Positions 45,484 to 56,870 are shown, counted from the first letter of the stretch. The stretch is DNA of 64,000 nt from Thysanoteuthis rhombus (GCA_963457665.1 OY735212.1:58395538-58459537), one strand, 5' to 3'. Notes: generated from the sequence alone by a model not told the origin. A program made the numbers and translations.

Positions 45484-46410
45484 CATATATGTCAAAGTAC
45501 TGCAACATGTATACAATCGCAGTAACTCCTTCATCAGGCTACTTAAAGACTCTGAAACCCTCCAACTCCAGAAAAGAGTAAGTCAAAGTGATACCAGCTC
45601 ACCCACACTCTTCACAGCTTGCCTCAAGATGATCCTCAGAAACCTGGACTAGGAAAATAGAGGAATCAAAATAGATGGCGAATATCTGAGCAACTTTAGA
45701 TTTACAGATGACATCGTCCTTTTCACAGAGAACCTACATGACCTCCAACTAATGCTGGATGAATTAAATGAAGAAAGCAAAAAAGTCGGCCTACATATGA
45801 ACTTCAGTAAAACAAAAATCATGTGCAACAATCACAAAATCACAAAACTGGGGAAAGTAGAACACTACATCTACCTAGGACAACAAATCTCCATGAGATC
45901 CGCAAAAGAAGTGGAAATCAAGCAAAGAATCACTCTAGAATGGCAAGCCTTTGGCAGAGCAAGCTCAGCTTTCAAAAACCAGAACATTCTCCCAATAGTC
46001 ACTTATGAAGTTGAAACATGGGACCTAACCAAAAGTCGAAACCACAAACTGAGAAGCATGCAATGCATGCATGAGAGAATCATGCTCAACCTCATATAGA
46101 GCAATCACACGACAACACTGTATATAAAGAAGAGAACGAGAGTCCAAGACATCATAGAATATATCAAAAAACTTAAATGGCAATGGACAATGTTGCAATA
46201 ATGGCTGACAACCGATGGACATAACAACTCACGACACGGATCCCCCGAGATCACATGCAAAATTGAGGCAAACAGAATACAAGATGGAGAGATGAACTAG
46301 ACAAATTCAGAAAATACTGGCTCTGCGACACCCATGATAGAGAATTGTGGCGGATCCTGGGGAAGGTCTATGTCCAACAACAGACGTTAAATGACTGATG
46401 ATGATGATAT
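45484..46410 (+). mobile_element. RTE-like LINE, 5'-truncated copy
   Basis: Starts within the RT domain (CTCCTTCATCAGGCTACTTA text shared with the 32.6 kb copy). Continues VSQSDTSSPT-like motif B codons, NFRFTDDIVLFTENLHDLQ (FADD is FTDD here), LHMNFSKTKIMCNN, YIYLGQQISMRS, RITLEWQAFGRASSAFKN, then degenerate C-terminal domain. Ends CAGACGTTAAATGACTGATG. Catalytic FADD altered and several frameshifts. Confidence 0.9.
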
Positions 46411-46411
46411 G

Positions 46412-46690
46412 TTTATAAAAAAAAACTTTTATCATCATCTGGGCAGGTTTCGATGCATTTTGACGGTTGCCAACCATCTTTTTCAGAGAAAATCTTGCAG
46501 TTTGCATGTTTGAGATTGAGATTGTGCTGTTTGGTTGTTTAGTAGGAGCGGAAACGGAGGTATCTGTATCTGTGTAGGTGAGAGTCAAAATTACTTTGAA
46601 ATATGAAGGGTCTGTGAGAAGAAGAGTCAGAGATTGTTTTTTTCCTGTCTGTGGATGTTGGGCTTGTCTTAGGTAAGAATTATCAGTTTT
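46412..46690 (-). repeat. Retroposon fragment with hammerhead-like terminal motif
   Basis: On the minus strand, CTGAAAAAGATGGTTGGCAA is followed by CCGTCAAAATGCATCGAAAC (about 46492-46445). The block GTCAAAATGCAT(C/T)GA recurs at 56805-56820 beside CCCTGAAGAAGG. Its edge abuts the RTE tail at 46410. Possibly a Penelope-like terminus; the 130-codon frame over it has no recognised domain. Confidence 0.4.
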
Positions 46691-47304
46691 TATCTTCACT
46701 TTCTAATCGTCACTTTCATCAACATTCTGACAGATCATTTCACATCCACAATATATATTTATATACATATATATATATATATAGTTATATACATACATTT
46801 TTGTATGAACTTATTTTTACTCAGCACACATTATATCCAATGGCAGTTCCTACAAAATTGTCTTTACAATTTTTACATTCTGTTGGATATGAATTGTCCA
46901 TTTACTTATATTTCATAGATATGTCCCAGACTTTAGTCAACCTTATTTTTATTTACCATATCACTCTTACAGTTAAAATAATCTTATTGATTTTTTCGAC
47001 TGATGCATACATTCATATCTCTACAAGTCAGGATGGGAATAAAATTGAATTGAATATGACCATTACACAATCAAGCAAAAAAAATGACATTACAATGTGT
47101 CGCAAACATTATTATATAATAAATATTCCAGGACCTGCTTTGTGGGTTTGAGAGTTGAATGTGTGCCATCAATATCAATGGTTGATGTTTGGCCCAGCTA
47201 AAAGCCAGGATCTAAAATGCTGACCACATAAGAATCTTTCTATTTTTATTTGTTCTTATTCTGGACAAAACCAAGCTTTGTAAATACTATATAATGAACA
47301 GTTT
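46691..47304. other. Unassigned; contains short (TA)n
   Basis: (TA)n with TATAC interruptions at about 46755-46795. An open plus-strand frame over 46651-47151 is I/Y/F-rich with no domain and overlaps the repeat; not called. Confidence 0.5.
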
Positions 47305-47725
47305 TCAATAAAAAAACATCTTTTGGCAGCATGACATGTTAGGGGGGATCAATAGAAAAAATTAGTAAAAGGGGTAATCAATGGATAATTTGCTTCTCTG
47401 GTCTTTTGTTGGATCAATAAGAAGTCTGACTTTTGAAAAAGCAAGCATGAAAGTGGCTGAACACAAACTAAAAGACCTTTTTCAGCATAGAATTACCTTG
47501 TAAATTGAACCCCCAACAGGAAAACTTAAGAAAACTAAAGAAAAACATCTTGACTTGATAAGGAGTAAATGTTTAAATTCACAGCCTTTTAGATCCATTC
47601 GCATGACCTGTACACATTACACATACATACAGACATACATAGCCAGACAGACACACATAATCACTTAAAAACTGAAGAAACCCATGTTGACTATATTGAC
47701 AGTTTTGGTTGATGGTATCTAATAG
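47305..47725 (+). repeat. Family A repeat
   Basis: CATCTTTTGGCAGCATGACA, GGTAATCAATGGATAATTTG, AATTGAACCCCCAACAGGAA, TTGACTTGATAAGGAGTAAA, AACTGAAGAAACCCATGTTG, TTGGTTGATGGTATCTAATA. Lacks the first ~20 bp of the family. Confidence 0.7.
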
Positions 47726-49180
47726 ATATATTGTATGTATGATATAATGAAAATGTGTTGTGTTGGACGAAAAGTTTTTGTTCCAGTCATTAGTACTAGG
47801 AGCATTTAGTTTTGACTAACTTCATTCAAAAAGATTACTTTTGATTGTATTATGACAGTTGCTAAAAAATCTGAAAAAAATTGTTTTTAGTTTGTTTGTT
47901 AATTATAACTGTAAAGATGGACAAAAATCAGCAATATTGATTTAAAGAAAAGTAAAACATGTTTAAACAGTATATGGAGAAGGTACTGTGAATGATCAAA
48001 TGTGGCAAAAGTGGTTTACAAAGTCTTGCAGTGCTCCAAGGCTGGAGAGACCAGTTAACATAGCTAGTGGCAAAATCAAAGTCATTTAATATCAAATCAA
48101 CCAGTGCTCCCTAGGTCACTCTCTCAGATTCTGCTGAAAAAAAATCACAGGCACTCCTATATCTGATTTATGGAGAAATCTTAAATATTGGCACTTTACA
48201 AAATAGATGAACACATTTTCCAGCTACAGTGACAAAATAATGCTTAGATTTGGGGAAGTGAGTCAAACCAAGACCAGACATCGTTTCTCAAACTGAGAAC
48301 TTTTCAACATCTTTGTATGCACTAAGAAAATCATTAATTCATTTGTAAGCTCAACAACAGACCCAAGCTTTTGAAAGGTCATCTTCAGATACATAAGAAT
48401 AAATGGTCAAAGTATGAAAATGGCTTTTAACTGCCTATGGAAATAGGCAATTTTGAAGACATCAAAAAGTTTGGCACATTTTAAACAATCATTCTGACAC
48501 TCCTGTAACAGGATTTAATAGGGTTACTGTATATACATGACCTAATGTGTCAAAAATTACAGGAAAAAAACTATGAGTGCTTTATCTAGCATACAGCTTG
48601 AGTGAGTAGCTCTCAAAATAGGCATTGTTTTTTATGCTTGGAATTTTTTGCTATTTTCAGGGCCTTGTAGGAGTAAAAGTACATGATACACTTGATCTGA
48701 TTACATTTTTGAATTCTCAAGAAATAGTTAGCCCCAGTCATTAGGTTTAAAAGCTGTACATGCCATATCAAAGAAATTATAAATGCCAGAGTTTAGACGG
48801 ACAGTCTCCTTTGGCATAATGTATGAAATTAAGTGAAACAAGATTTTTAATTTCCAAACAATTAGAGATAAAGACCTAATATTTTGGATTTCTTTATAAG
48901 TTTAGTATTGGAGCACCTTTGATTTTTTTTATTCAGTTGAATTTGAGTGGGTGAACTGGGGAAAGTACTTAAAATCTAGTTATTTGATATGGAATGATAC
49001 AATATTACATTGCAAGCACTAAAAATTATTTGTAACAACTTGACTATGTTAGTCTCTTTAATGTTAGACAAAAAATGACTTAAGTGATCCATTTTTTTAA
49101 ACAAATGGTAATAGATGATGAAGAGTAGATATTTTGCAACGATGTGGAATGCAATGGATTATGGGTCAAATGAAATTCAC
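47726..49180. other. Unassigned A+T-rich sequence
   Basis: No repeat family or coding feature recognised. If the minus-strand exon at 49181-49333 is real, this is its downstream intron. Confidence 0.4.
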
Positions 49181-49333
49181 CTCAACTGACTGAGCCAAAA
49201 GCTGGTCTTCATCAGAAGATGGTGTTGCTTTGTATGTGATGGAATTGAAAGCAAGTATTCTTCTATGATCTCCTTCAAACGTCCCAAATGATTGATTCGA
49301 ACAAGTACTGCCCCCAATTAAACCAATCAAAGG
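49181..49333 (-). CDS. Candidate host exon (unidentified protein)
   Basis: On the minus strand a strong acceptor, TTTCAACTTTTTGCAG, precedes 49333. A good donor, GAG/GTGAAT, follows 49181. The 153 nt between are exactly 51 open codons in phase 0-0: PLIGLIGGSTCSNQSFGTFE, GDHRRILAFNSITYKATPSS, DEDQLLAQSVE. Long polypyrimidine tract, consensus donor and symmetric length are what a real internal exon would show. No repeat family covers it. The protein is not recognised. A second frame starting at base 3 is open for only 18 codons. Same strand as the candidate at 35904-36026; whether they belong together is unknown. Confidence 0.4.
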
Positions 49334-49749
49334 CTGCAAAAAGTTGAAAGAAAAGGTGTAATATTTTCCCAGGGTGATGCTAGACCACTTGTTTTTTGGG
49401 AAACCAGACAAAAATTGTAACAGCTTGTTTTCACCCATTAGGCGTAGTCACCAGATATTATATTTTTGGATTATTCCAGTCTTTATAAATTTCTTCATAA
49501 ATTTAACTTCACTGGAAGACTGCAAAAGTCATCTAGAACATTTCTTTGCTGAGGAAATTAAGAAGTTCTTGAAGGATGGAATTATGAAGTTGTCTGAAAG
49601 ATAGCAAAAGATTATAGAACAAGACAGTAAATGTGTTCTTGAATATAGTTATTTTTTTCGAATGTTTTTTTATTTTTACTTAATAAATCAAATTTTTTTT
49701 ATGTTATCAAATATATTCAAATTAGTGGTGAATTTTCTTCCAATAACCC

Positions 49750-49860
49750 AATCACTGAACCAACTGGAAAGCACTCAGAGTGCTTATACCATTGCCAACA
49801 CTACTGTCAGGGGTAGTAATTTTACATGGATCCGTCCCAAAATTTAATACAGCATACATA
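49750..49860 (+). repeat. Family E repeat
   Basis: AAAGCACTCAGAGTGCTTAT, GGGTAGTAATTTTACATGGA, TCCGTCCCAAAATTTAAT; same text as 55050-55140 and, in reverse, 11640-11720. Confidence 0.6.
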
Positions 49861-49894
49861 GTTGTTCCATAGCATATAGCAGAATACAAGCTGC

Positions 49895-50290
49895 CGCTTG
49901 CTGTTGCATTTATCAATTTCAAAAAGAACATTGAATGTTTGGATAGTGATGTTTATGTTCTCAGGGGTGAAAGATTCATTGGGGTCCTCGAGTTTATCTA
50001 AAATATTACTATCATGGTTTGATTTGCCAAAGTGGGCTCTTAGTTTAATTCTTTAAATCATTAAAGTCCTTGTTCAGGATATTCTTGTTGAAGTGTGATG
50101 GTGGGGGGCAGAAATTTAGGATATTTATTCAGGAGTATGAAGGTGTCTTGAGTGAATCTAAATTTACCCAGGTTAATCACTTTGCCTTCAAGGTCTTTGA
50201 TACTAATGATGTATGGTAATTGTTCTCTAAATCTTCTAAAATTCTTATTAGGGATGATATTATATTTTCTGCCGCCCATCCACTTCCATG
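49895..50290 (-). mobile_element. Penelope-like retroelement fragment
   Basis: Minus-strand frame with KVINLGKFRFTQDTFILLNK and YPKFLPPTITLQQEYPEQGL. Slightly downstream, in another frame, are RIKLRAHFGKSNHDSN and LEDPNESFTPENI. The sequence -INLS...L...LLNKGLKF-PTP- followed by LR-HF and TP is characteristic of the region just before the RT domain in Penelope-like elements. No RT catalytic motif or GIY-YIG domain is present, so this is only a piece. Confidence 0.5.
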
Positions 50291-50324
50291 TGTAGTGGTT
50301 GGGGGTTTTCTTTGCTTTTTGGCA

Positions 50325-50346
50325 GCGTGCGTGTGTGTGTGTGTGT
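50325..50346. repeat. (GT)n simple repeat
   Basis: Short (GT)n run. A second, TA-type array lies at about 50855-50932. Confidence 0.9.
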
Positions 50347-50854
50347 CAGGGTGTTGGGTTGTATCCTCTGAATACCTTGGATGGGTCAATGTGTAAGAGT
50401 TGCAAAGGATATTTTTATGGAGGTCTTTCTTTATGAGAACTTGAGAAGCATTGGAGGTGTGTGGAGACTAGTGTTTTTGTGATTTATACTGGTGTGATTA
50501 TTCTTGTTGTAATTGTTCATATGTGTATATTTGTATCTGTTACTGTTATTAGTCTTTGTGTGGATATGCTTGTTGTTCTTGTTGGTGTTCATGCTACTGG
50601 TAGGTTTAATATTATCAGTATGTGTTATACTGATGTTATATCCGTTAGGGGCATTGGACTTTGTTGGGTGTATTTATTATAGTTGATTTGTATGAGTAGA
50701 AGAGGTCTGATGGTTTTATGTTCAGTTGTTTCTCTAATGTTATTTTGCTGTGTAGATTGTTAGTTCTGGGTGGTGTATTTGTTTTTTTCCTTCCTCTATT
50801 TTGATGTTGATGATGTCTTAGATTTCTTTGTATTCCACTGTGTCTGTGTGTAAT

Positions 50855-50855
50855 A

Positions 50856-50927
<72 letters not shown>

Positions 50928-50932
50928 GGCTG
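50855..50932. repeat. (TA)n array
   Basis: TATATA with ATGTATATG interruptions. Generates the Ile/Tyr-rich antisense frame over 50645-50995. Confidence 0.95.
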
Positions 50933-50979
50933 AATACCCATCTTGTATTCAGGTAACATACATAAGTATATATATATAA

Positions 50980-51291
50980 TCATAAATTGTGTCAAATCAT
51001 ATAGAAACTCTCATTTTAAAGATGATCTCCCATCATTAAATGGTTAATATATCACCTGGCCTTGACAATGTAAATAGAATAAACACTTAAAGAAAATGGG
51101 TCTGCTACAGAAATCAAATCTGTGACCAATTGTGTTGCTCTTACCATTGAGCTAAACAGCCTATTTACAGCATCTAGGCTGAATGAAATATTAACCATGT
51201 AATGATGGGAGATCATTTTTCAAGTAAGAGTTTCAACATAATATGATGCAATTTATAATCACTCTGTCAGATAACATATCTGTTTCTTAAT
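50980..51291. mobile_element. tRNA-derived SINE, inverted head-to-head pair
   Basis: The left arm (50980-51160, minus) contains a full head: GGCTGTTTAGCTCAATGGTA (A box), ACAGATTTGATTTCTGT (T-arm-like, B-box region) and GCAGACCCATTTTCTTTA, then the body. The right arm (51184-51291, plus) contains only the body: AATATTAACCATGTAATGAT, GGGAGATCATTTTTCAAGTA, AGAGTTTCAACATAATATGA. The arms form inverted repeats of about 70 bp. Same family as 45235-45475. Confidence 0.65.
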
Positions 51292-52149
51292 ACATATATA
51301 ATGGAAAGTAAAGGACCAGCTCTGCATTGTATTTACAATATAAATAGACTCTTACAGGTACCGATGGCATCTAGGTTTTCAAATCTATAGAAGAGTTTCA
51401 TAAATTATTTCATCCGCATCAAATAATCTTATTATGTATCAGGGCTCAAGAAAGTTCCAAGTTTCTGACGAGAGCAAATTTTCTGAAGCTTCCTGATCAA
51501 GCAGGATGTACGTGGAAGACAACTCACATCTAGCAGGTTGAGAATTAAAGAGTTTATATGCAGCCCCACCCCAGCCTTAATTTTAATCAGTCCCCACCAA
51601 ACCCAGACAGGAAGAGTGTTTTCAATGTATCTCTATGTACTTTTTTCTTAAGGTAAAGTAGGTCTGATGCTCAAACACTCACACCAGAATGCCCACACCA
51701 AATCAGCTCAGCTAAACCCATTCGAGCAGAGGGATTTATGATGGTATTTTGGTCTGGTCGATAAAATTATCATTGAAACAAAAATCATTCACAAAATTTT
51801 AAACATTTTTTTGTTTCCTTGTGGCCTGTGCATTCCAAAGGAGATTAGCATTAACACTCAATAATTGAGTAGCATTTTGAATCAGGTCCCACTTGGTGCT
51901 TTACAAATTGACCTTAGTGTCTTGGCTTACCTGATGACTAAGAAGAGTTTTTGAACCCTTAATTACCTCCCTACAAAATAATTTCCCAAATAATGTCTCG
52001 TACAATGAATATATAATGGGACTTTGGTCAACAAAAGGGAAAGAGAAGGTGGTCATATTTAGAGATGAAAAGATTGAAAACTTAGGGAAAACCCTCAGAA
52101 AATAGTATGAATAAAGATTTTCAGAAAATTCTGAGGGTCTTCTGGAAGA
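51292..52149. other. Unassigned sequence
   Basis: Somewhat less A+T-rich at 51440-51740. No gene or repeat end that I can support. Confidence 0.4.
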
Positions 52150-52420
52150 CCCTGGAAGATCATCTTGACCCACCCCAGCTTTTTTATATGTGTGTGGGTT
52201 TGTGTGTTTGTTTATGTGTTTCGTATTTTAGCACTCCTGGCCATACCATTTTGACTATTTCTTGAAAATTGGCATTAGTACTCCACTGTTTCATTTTTAT
52301 TTTCGGAAAAAAATGCTTTTTGAGTTTTTTGTCTTATTCTAATGGGTTTAACATCTAGATTGTCCAGGATCTAGATGGTCCTAAAAGTTTTTAATTCTAT
52401 TTTAGATGATTCTCAATGGA
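52150..52420 (+). repeat. Family B repeat
   Basis: TTTAGCACTCCTGGCCATAC, TTCTTGAAAATTGGCATTAG, TACTCCACTGTTTC, GGAAAAAAATGCTTTTTGAG; ends at ATTTTAGATGATTCTC. Confidence 0.6.
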
Positions 52421-52820
52421 AAATCCAATTAATGTCATAAATAAAATTTATTCTGATCATATTTATTCTTGGATTGGATTTTTTTAATGACTTCAAATTT
52501 TGACGCTATGTTTGTTCAATTATTGGCTGCAATGGCAAGGTTTTCTCACCTTGTAGCGGTTCCAGCTGTTGGCAATGCATTCATATCAGGAACATATCCT
52601 CCTGGAGGTTCAGTTCACAAAGGTTTAATCATGTGCCATGCTGGCTTTTTGCACATATTCAATTTGATATTCAATACACAACAATGATTTTTCTGATTAT
52701 GCAAAAATGACTCTTTAAATTGATTGCAAAAACAGAGGATGAAAGTTGTTGTGCTGCAGTCCCTCTAAGTAGCTGAGAAAAGATTCCAAAAAGTAGAGAC
52801 ACAATTTCTGATTTGCAACC

Positions 52821-52869
52821 ATGTTGAAGCTTAACGTTGTTTGTTGCTTGATACTCATGAGCTTTTTGA
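52821..52869 (+). CDS. Candidate signal-peptide first exon
   Basis: ATG in a good context (GCAACCATGT) opens MLKLNVVCCLILMSFL: Lys at residue 3, then a 13-residue hydrophobic core, as in a short secretory signal peptide. Codon 17 is split after its first base by GTAAGTAC, a near-perfect splice donor, so the exon would end in phase 1. A T-rich acceptor region ends at 53715 and a second AG at 53732. With the second, a 54-codon exon to the stop at 53896 would join in frame. This could be a small secreted protein, but the exon is tiny and the link is inferred. Confidence 0.3.
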
Positions 52870-53999
52870 GTAAGTACACCTAAATTACTTCAAATGATTC
52901 TGTAACCTTCTAAAATATATTTGATATTTTGGAGTATGCAATCAAACAAGGAGATAATTGGACCGAGAGAGCTGATATTTTCATTTGTTGTAGCTGAGAT
53001 ATAGAGCTTTGAATAATCCTATGAGAACACTGAAGTGATAAACCCCCAAAATTTAGCAGAAGCAAGGATGATTGGTATTATATGAATTCAACTTTGGTTT
53101 GCTTCTTTTGCTCTAAGACCCACAAAAACAGATCTAGAGACCTGAAATTTTGATATGTTTCAACTTAGACAAAGAGCTTTCTAAGAATGTATACCATGTC
53201 AATATTGGATGATAATCGACGAGTAAATGAATAGTTAGATGAAATATTGAAATTAAACATCAGTTTGTGTTTAACATAAAGTTAATTTAAAGCTCTATGT
53301 CTATGCTAATCATATCAAAATTTCATTTTCTTTAAGTTTGTTTTCAGGGTTCTTAGAACAAAAAACGAACTAAAGCTAAATCTATTCAATGAAAGTTGAC
53401 CATCATCAATGTGCTACTGAAAATAAGAATAATAAAAAGATGAAAATGTGTAGATATAGACAATTATAGAATGAGTTTTTCAAAGTATTCTCCTTCATTT
53501 TCTCTATTTTAATCAAAATGTTTTGGTAATGCCTTCACCTAATGTCTGTCACATTTGGTAATTTTCCATGAATTTTGATCAGAAATCTTTATTTTACCAC
53601 GAGGGCATATTGTTTTCATTTGTTACATGCAACACCTGGTGCATTTTCTAAGGATTTTAGAATTCTTTTGTGACTATCAAATCTTACTTATGATGCTGCT
53701 TTTTTCTTTAACCAGAGCATATTTCTATCCAGGAAGTGAAGACATAACTTTCAGAGATTCAGATGTACTTAACCAGCACGTTATCCTCTTCCAAGCAGTG
53801 GAATTTTGGAATCTAAGCAAATGTCTATTCTTTTCTAATCAGAGACTACCACAGTGTGCTTGTATCTTTGCTTGGACTACTGATGAGATTATTTAAGCAT
53901 AGAATTTGTTCTGAGCCTCAGTAATAGACAATAGTGGAATATTTCCTTTGTGAATTTCGCGGCGACTACAGCTTAAAATGATGTTGGTTCAGCTGTTTA
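52870..53999. other. Unassigned; possible intron and second exon of the above
   Basis: CTTTTTTCTTTAACCAG (ending 53715) is the best acceptor. An open frame to TAA at 53896 includes DITFRDSDVLNQHVILFQAV and QRLPQCACIFAWTTDEII. No domain recognised. Confidence 0.25.
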
Positions 54000-54085
54000 T
54001 AGTCATCACTGATAAAATATCATGGAAATTCATTGGAAACTTTTAGAGATATTAAGCAGACAAACATATGCAAGATCTGTTGTTG
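54000..54085 (+). repeat. Family E repeat, fragment
   Basis: ATCATGGAAATTCATTGGAA followed by ACTTTTAGAGATATTAAGCA and GACAAACATATG; matches the right half of 55050-55340. Confidence 0.5.
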
Positions 54086-54494
54086 CAACTTTTTGTTTTT
54101 TAGGGTCAGATCCTTATTTAGTTTTCAATAGCTACTGACCTAAGCTAGGCTGCCTAATTTGCTATTGAATACTTCAGCTTGTCCATCATTATTGTTGCGT
54201 TGCCTTTGTTCGATGGAAGTATGATTATACTGCATACAGTATTTCACAAATGAAATTACTCTTCTCTGGAATGTAATTACCCGTTTCCCAAATGTCTTCA
54301 CCTATTTTCGTTGGCTTTCTGATGTTTTTCTTAACTGTAAATGATAAACAAAAATATCTTAGAATGGGAAAAAGTAGGAATAAAAGAAAACACTCTTATA
54401 AGTTCATATCTATTAGAGACAAAATGTGGATTCTTTTTGCTACAAGAACTAAAAAAAACATCGAGACACTCTTCATTTGTCTCGATATTAACTA

Positions 54495-54930
54495 CTACAG
54501 GTCTGGTTAGTCACTAAATAGAAACTGTCATGTGACCAATGTCTTTTGGCAGCATGCAGCATTTAAATTTGAAAAAGGTTTGAACAATGAAGAAATGATT
54601 TCTGCAAATTTTAGTTGGGTTGTGATCAGTCAAAGAATATGGATTTTTAAAAATCAAATGGGAATGCTACCAGACACAAACTGAGGGATCACTTTAGCAT
54701 GGTTTTTCTTGGGAAATTGAACACTCTCATTGGAAACCTATTTGAGTGGGGGAATTTTTAAAAACAATAAAAAAATAAACTTTTTTCTGGGCATAATAAG
54801 GAGTAAATGTTTAAATTTTTACTCCTCTATCACCATTGGTGTGTCTTGTACATTTAACATAGATAGCCAACAAGACTCACTTGAAAACTGAAGAAACTTA
54901 TGTTGACAGTCCTTGGTGGACGGAGTCTCC
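54495..54930 (+). repeat. Family A repeat (near full length)
   Basis: ACAGGTCTGGTTAGTCACTA, AATAGAAACTGTCATGTGAC, CTACCAGACACAAACTGAGG, GAACACTCTCATTGGAAACC, TTTTCTGGGCATAATAAGGA, ACTTGAAAACTGAAGAAACT. Ends in GTTGACAGTCCTTGGTGGAC. Confidence 0.75.
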
Positions 54931-55049
54931 CATGGCAAAAATGGTTGCTGAAAAATATTATCAATTAATTAACCTGATTAAGAAGTCTGGTCGTTGTTGC
55001 AACTTTTTGAAAGAAAAATATTAGAAAATTAAACAATTATTATCAAGAA

Positions 55050-55340
55050 ACCTAGAAAGCACTCGGAGAGCGTATACCAATTACTGTAAGAGGGAGTAAT
55101 TATGCGTGGATCCAGTCTAAAATTCAATTAATTTTTTCATAGCGAATTGTCCACTCTCCCATAAGATATAATTGAGATTTAGCTTTTTGAAATATCATTT
55201 GGACAAACATGCTATTTTGGTGATGTGTGGTTTGGACTCAAAATTTAGTCAGTTCACCTGTAGCCTATTGTCCATCTTTCCACGAAATGTCATTGAAAAT
55301 CAGTGATAACTTTTAGAAATATCATGTGGACAGGGAGATG
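55050..55340 (+). repeat. Family E repeat (longest copy)
   Basis: GAAAGCACTCGGAGAGCGTA, GGGAGTAATTATGCGTGGAT, CCAGTCTAAAATTCAATTAA, GCGAATTGTCCACTCTCCC and AACTTTTAGAAATATCATGT. Two diverged half-units (55130-55230 and 55250-55340) repeat the GTCCACTCT and ATATCAT...GGACA text. Confidence 0.6.
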
Positions 55341-55724
55341 AAACTGTTGATTCATGAAAAATTCAGATTTTCAGTAAACTTGAATAGAATGTCATATTGA
55401 TAGAATTGGACCTACTCTCAAGAAGCTTCATTTTTAGCCTCATGAGTAGAAAGAACAACTAATGTATAAAAACACTTCATCTATGATTTGAAATTTGCCT
55501 TGAAGACAATGCAATGAATACTCATTGATGAAACTAACTACAACTAGCCTCTAAGGGAAATTATGACTCATTGCCACCCATACTCATACTTTTTACCTTT
55601 GAAATTAAGCAGTTGTGGTGGTAAGTAAAGTTACTTTGATGAAGATATTGCAACGATGGTTTGAATCTTGATTTCATGATTCAGAGAAAAAAAACAGTTC
55701 TAGTTTGTCGCTTAGAGTGACCGA

Positions 55725-56050
55725 TTAAGTAATTGGAAAAATAAGGGTCAATGAACAAATTACTCTTTTTCCTCTTTTGGGTTGGGATCACCAAAATATA
55801 CAAATTTTCAGAATGCTGCTGGACACAAACTGAGGGAGCTATTTGGCATAAACTTTCATTGTAAATTGAACTCCCTATAGTACACCTATTTGAGAGGTGT
55901 ATTTAAAAAAAAATGAATGAAAACATTTTCCCGACTTGATACAAGTGTGTGTGCAAAATTTTAAGTTTCTCCTATAAACAGTTATGGCCGAGTTAAACCG
56001 GGATAGAGAGATAGACAGATAAATAGATAAATACATACATACATAAATAT
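55725..56050 (+). repeat. Family A repeat (partial) ending in GATA/CATA simple repeat
   Basis: AAGTAATTGGAAAAATAAGG, GCTGCTGGACACAAACTGAG, AATTGAACTCCCTATAGTAC, CTATTTGAGAGGTGTATT up to about 55955, then GATAGACAGATAAATAGATA and TACATACATACATAAAT at 56006-56047. Confidence 0.6.
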
Positions 56051-56384
56051 AAATTTCAGAACACATGAATAACCTGAAGCCAGTCTGTCATGGGTAGTAG
56101 TGATTAATATTTGGAATTCCTGTTTATTTGTCAAAGCTCAAAGAGGCTACCGAGCAATAATGAATCAACCTTTGACCAGAGAAGATAATCTTAAGATAAT
56201 CGTTGCTATCGATATCTCAGGACTTTTTCACTTAAAAAATCATCAAAGAAATTTATCATCACTTTCAATAGTTTCCTCAAATGATGCTACCAAAAGTTTA
56301 TTGATGATGATGGACAATATATCTATTCACAATAAAACAGATGAAACATAAAATAGAATATTTTTCACTTTCAAAGAATTTTTC

Positions 56385-56870
56385 AGATGATTGAACTCCT
56401 TCTAATTGTTTGTTCTCTGAACACAATGTTTCGGCCAATCCATCTAACAGCCTTCTTCAACTGAGGGTGGTAGAAATTTTTCCAATGATAGCAACGCTAC
56501 AGCATGAGATTCAGGTGATATCTTTTCTTTTCCTTATTATGCCTGGATTTCAATACCTTGTCTTTGTTGAGCTGTGGAAGCCACATTGAGTTGAACTTTT
56601 CTTAGACACTCAATTGACATGTTGATATGGGCAGTCATCTTGATTTTTCTCATTTTCCATCTGTTCCCTGTCAACAATACAGACTTCTTCCCAGAGAGGA
56701 TGGTGTTCACCTTTCTCTCTCCAGACATGGTCAGCCATTCCAGATCTTTCTGTTTACCACCATCACATTCGCCGAATACCCCTGAAGAAGGTTGTACAAT
56801 AGATCGGTCAAAATGCATTGACCATACAAATAAGAAGTTTAATCATCTGAAAAACCCTTTGAATGCTAAT
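56385..56870. mobile_element. Palindromic element with hammerhead-like ends (Penelope-like?)
   Basis: The two ends are inverted repeats of ~85 bp: left 56385-56465, right about 56775-56870. Shared text on the outward strand: AATCATCTGAAAAA at the edge and CTGAAGAAGG or TTGAAGAAGG inside. The minus-strand end reads TTGAAGAAGGCTGTTAGATG then GATTGGCCGAAACATTG, resembling a hammerhead core (UGA-GA, stem, GAAAC). Such motifs are known in the terminal repeats of Penelope-like elements. The 93-codon minus-strand frame across the loop is not recognised. Confidence 0.4.

Noticed and set aside
46651-47151. 166-codon plus-strand ORF
   Set aside because: Spans a (TA)n tract; I/Y/F-rich composition with no domain.
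52550-52601. Minus-strand mini-exon with donor ACAAG/GTGAG encoding PGGYVPDMNALPTAG-like text
   Set aside because: The donor is good, but no convincing acceptor lies upstream and the frame meets a stop soon before it. Too short to support.
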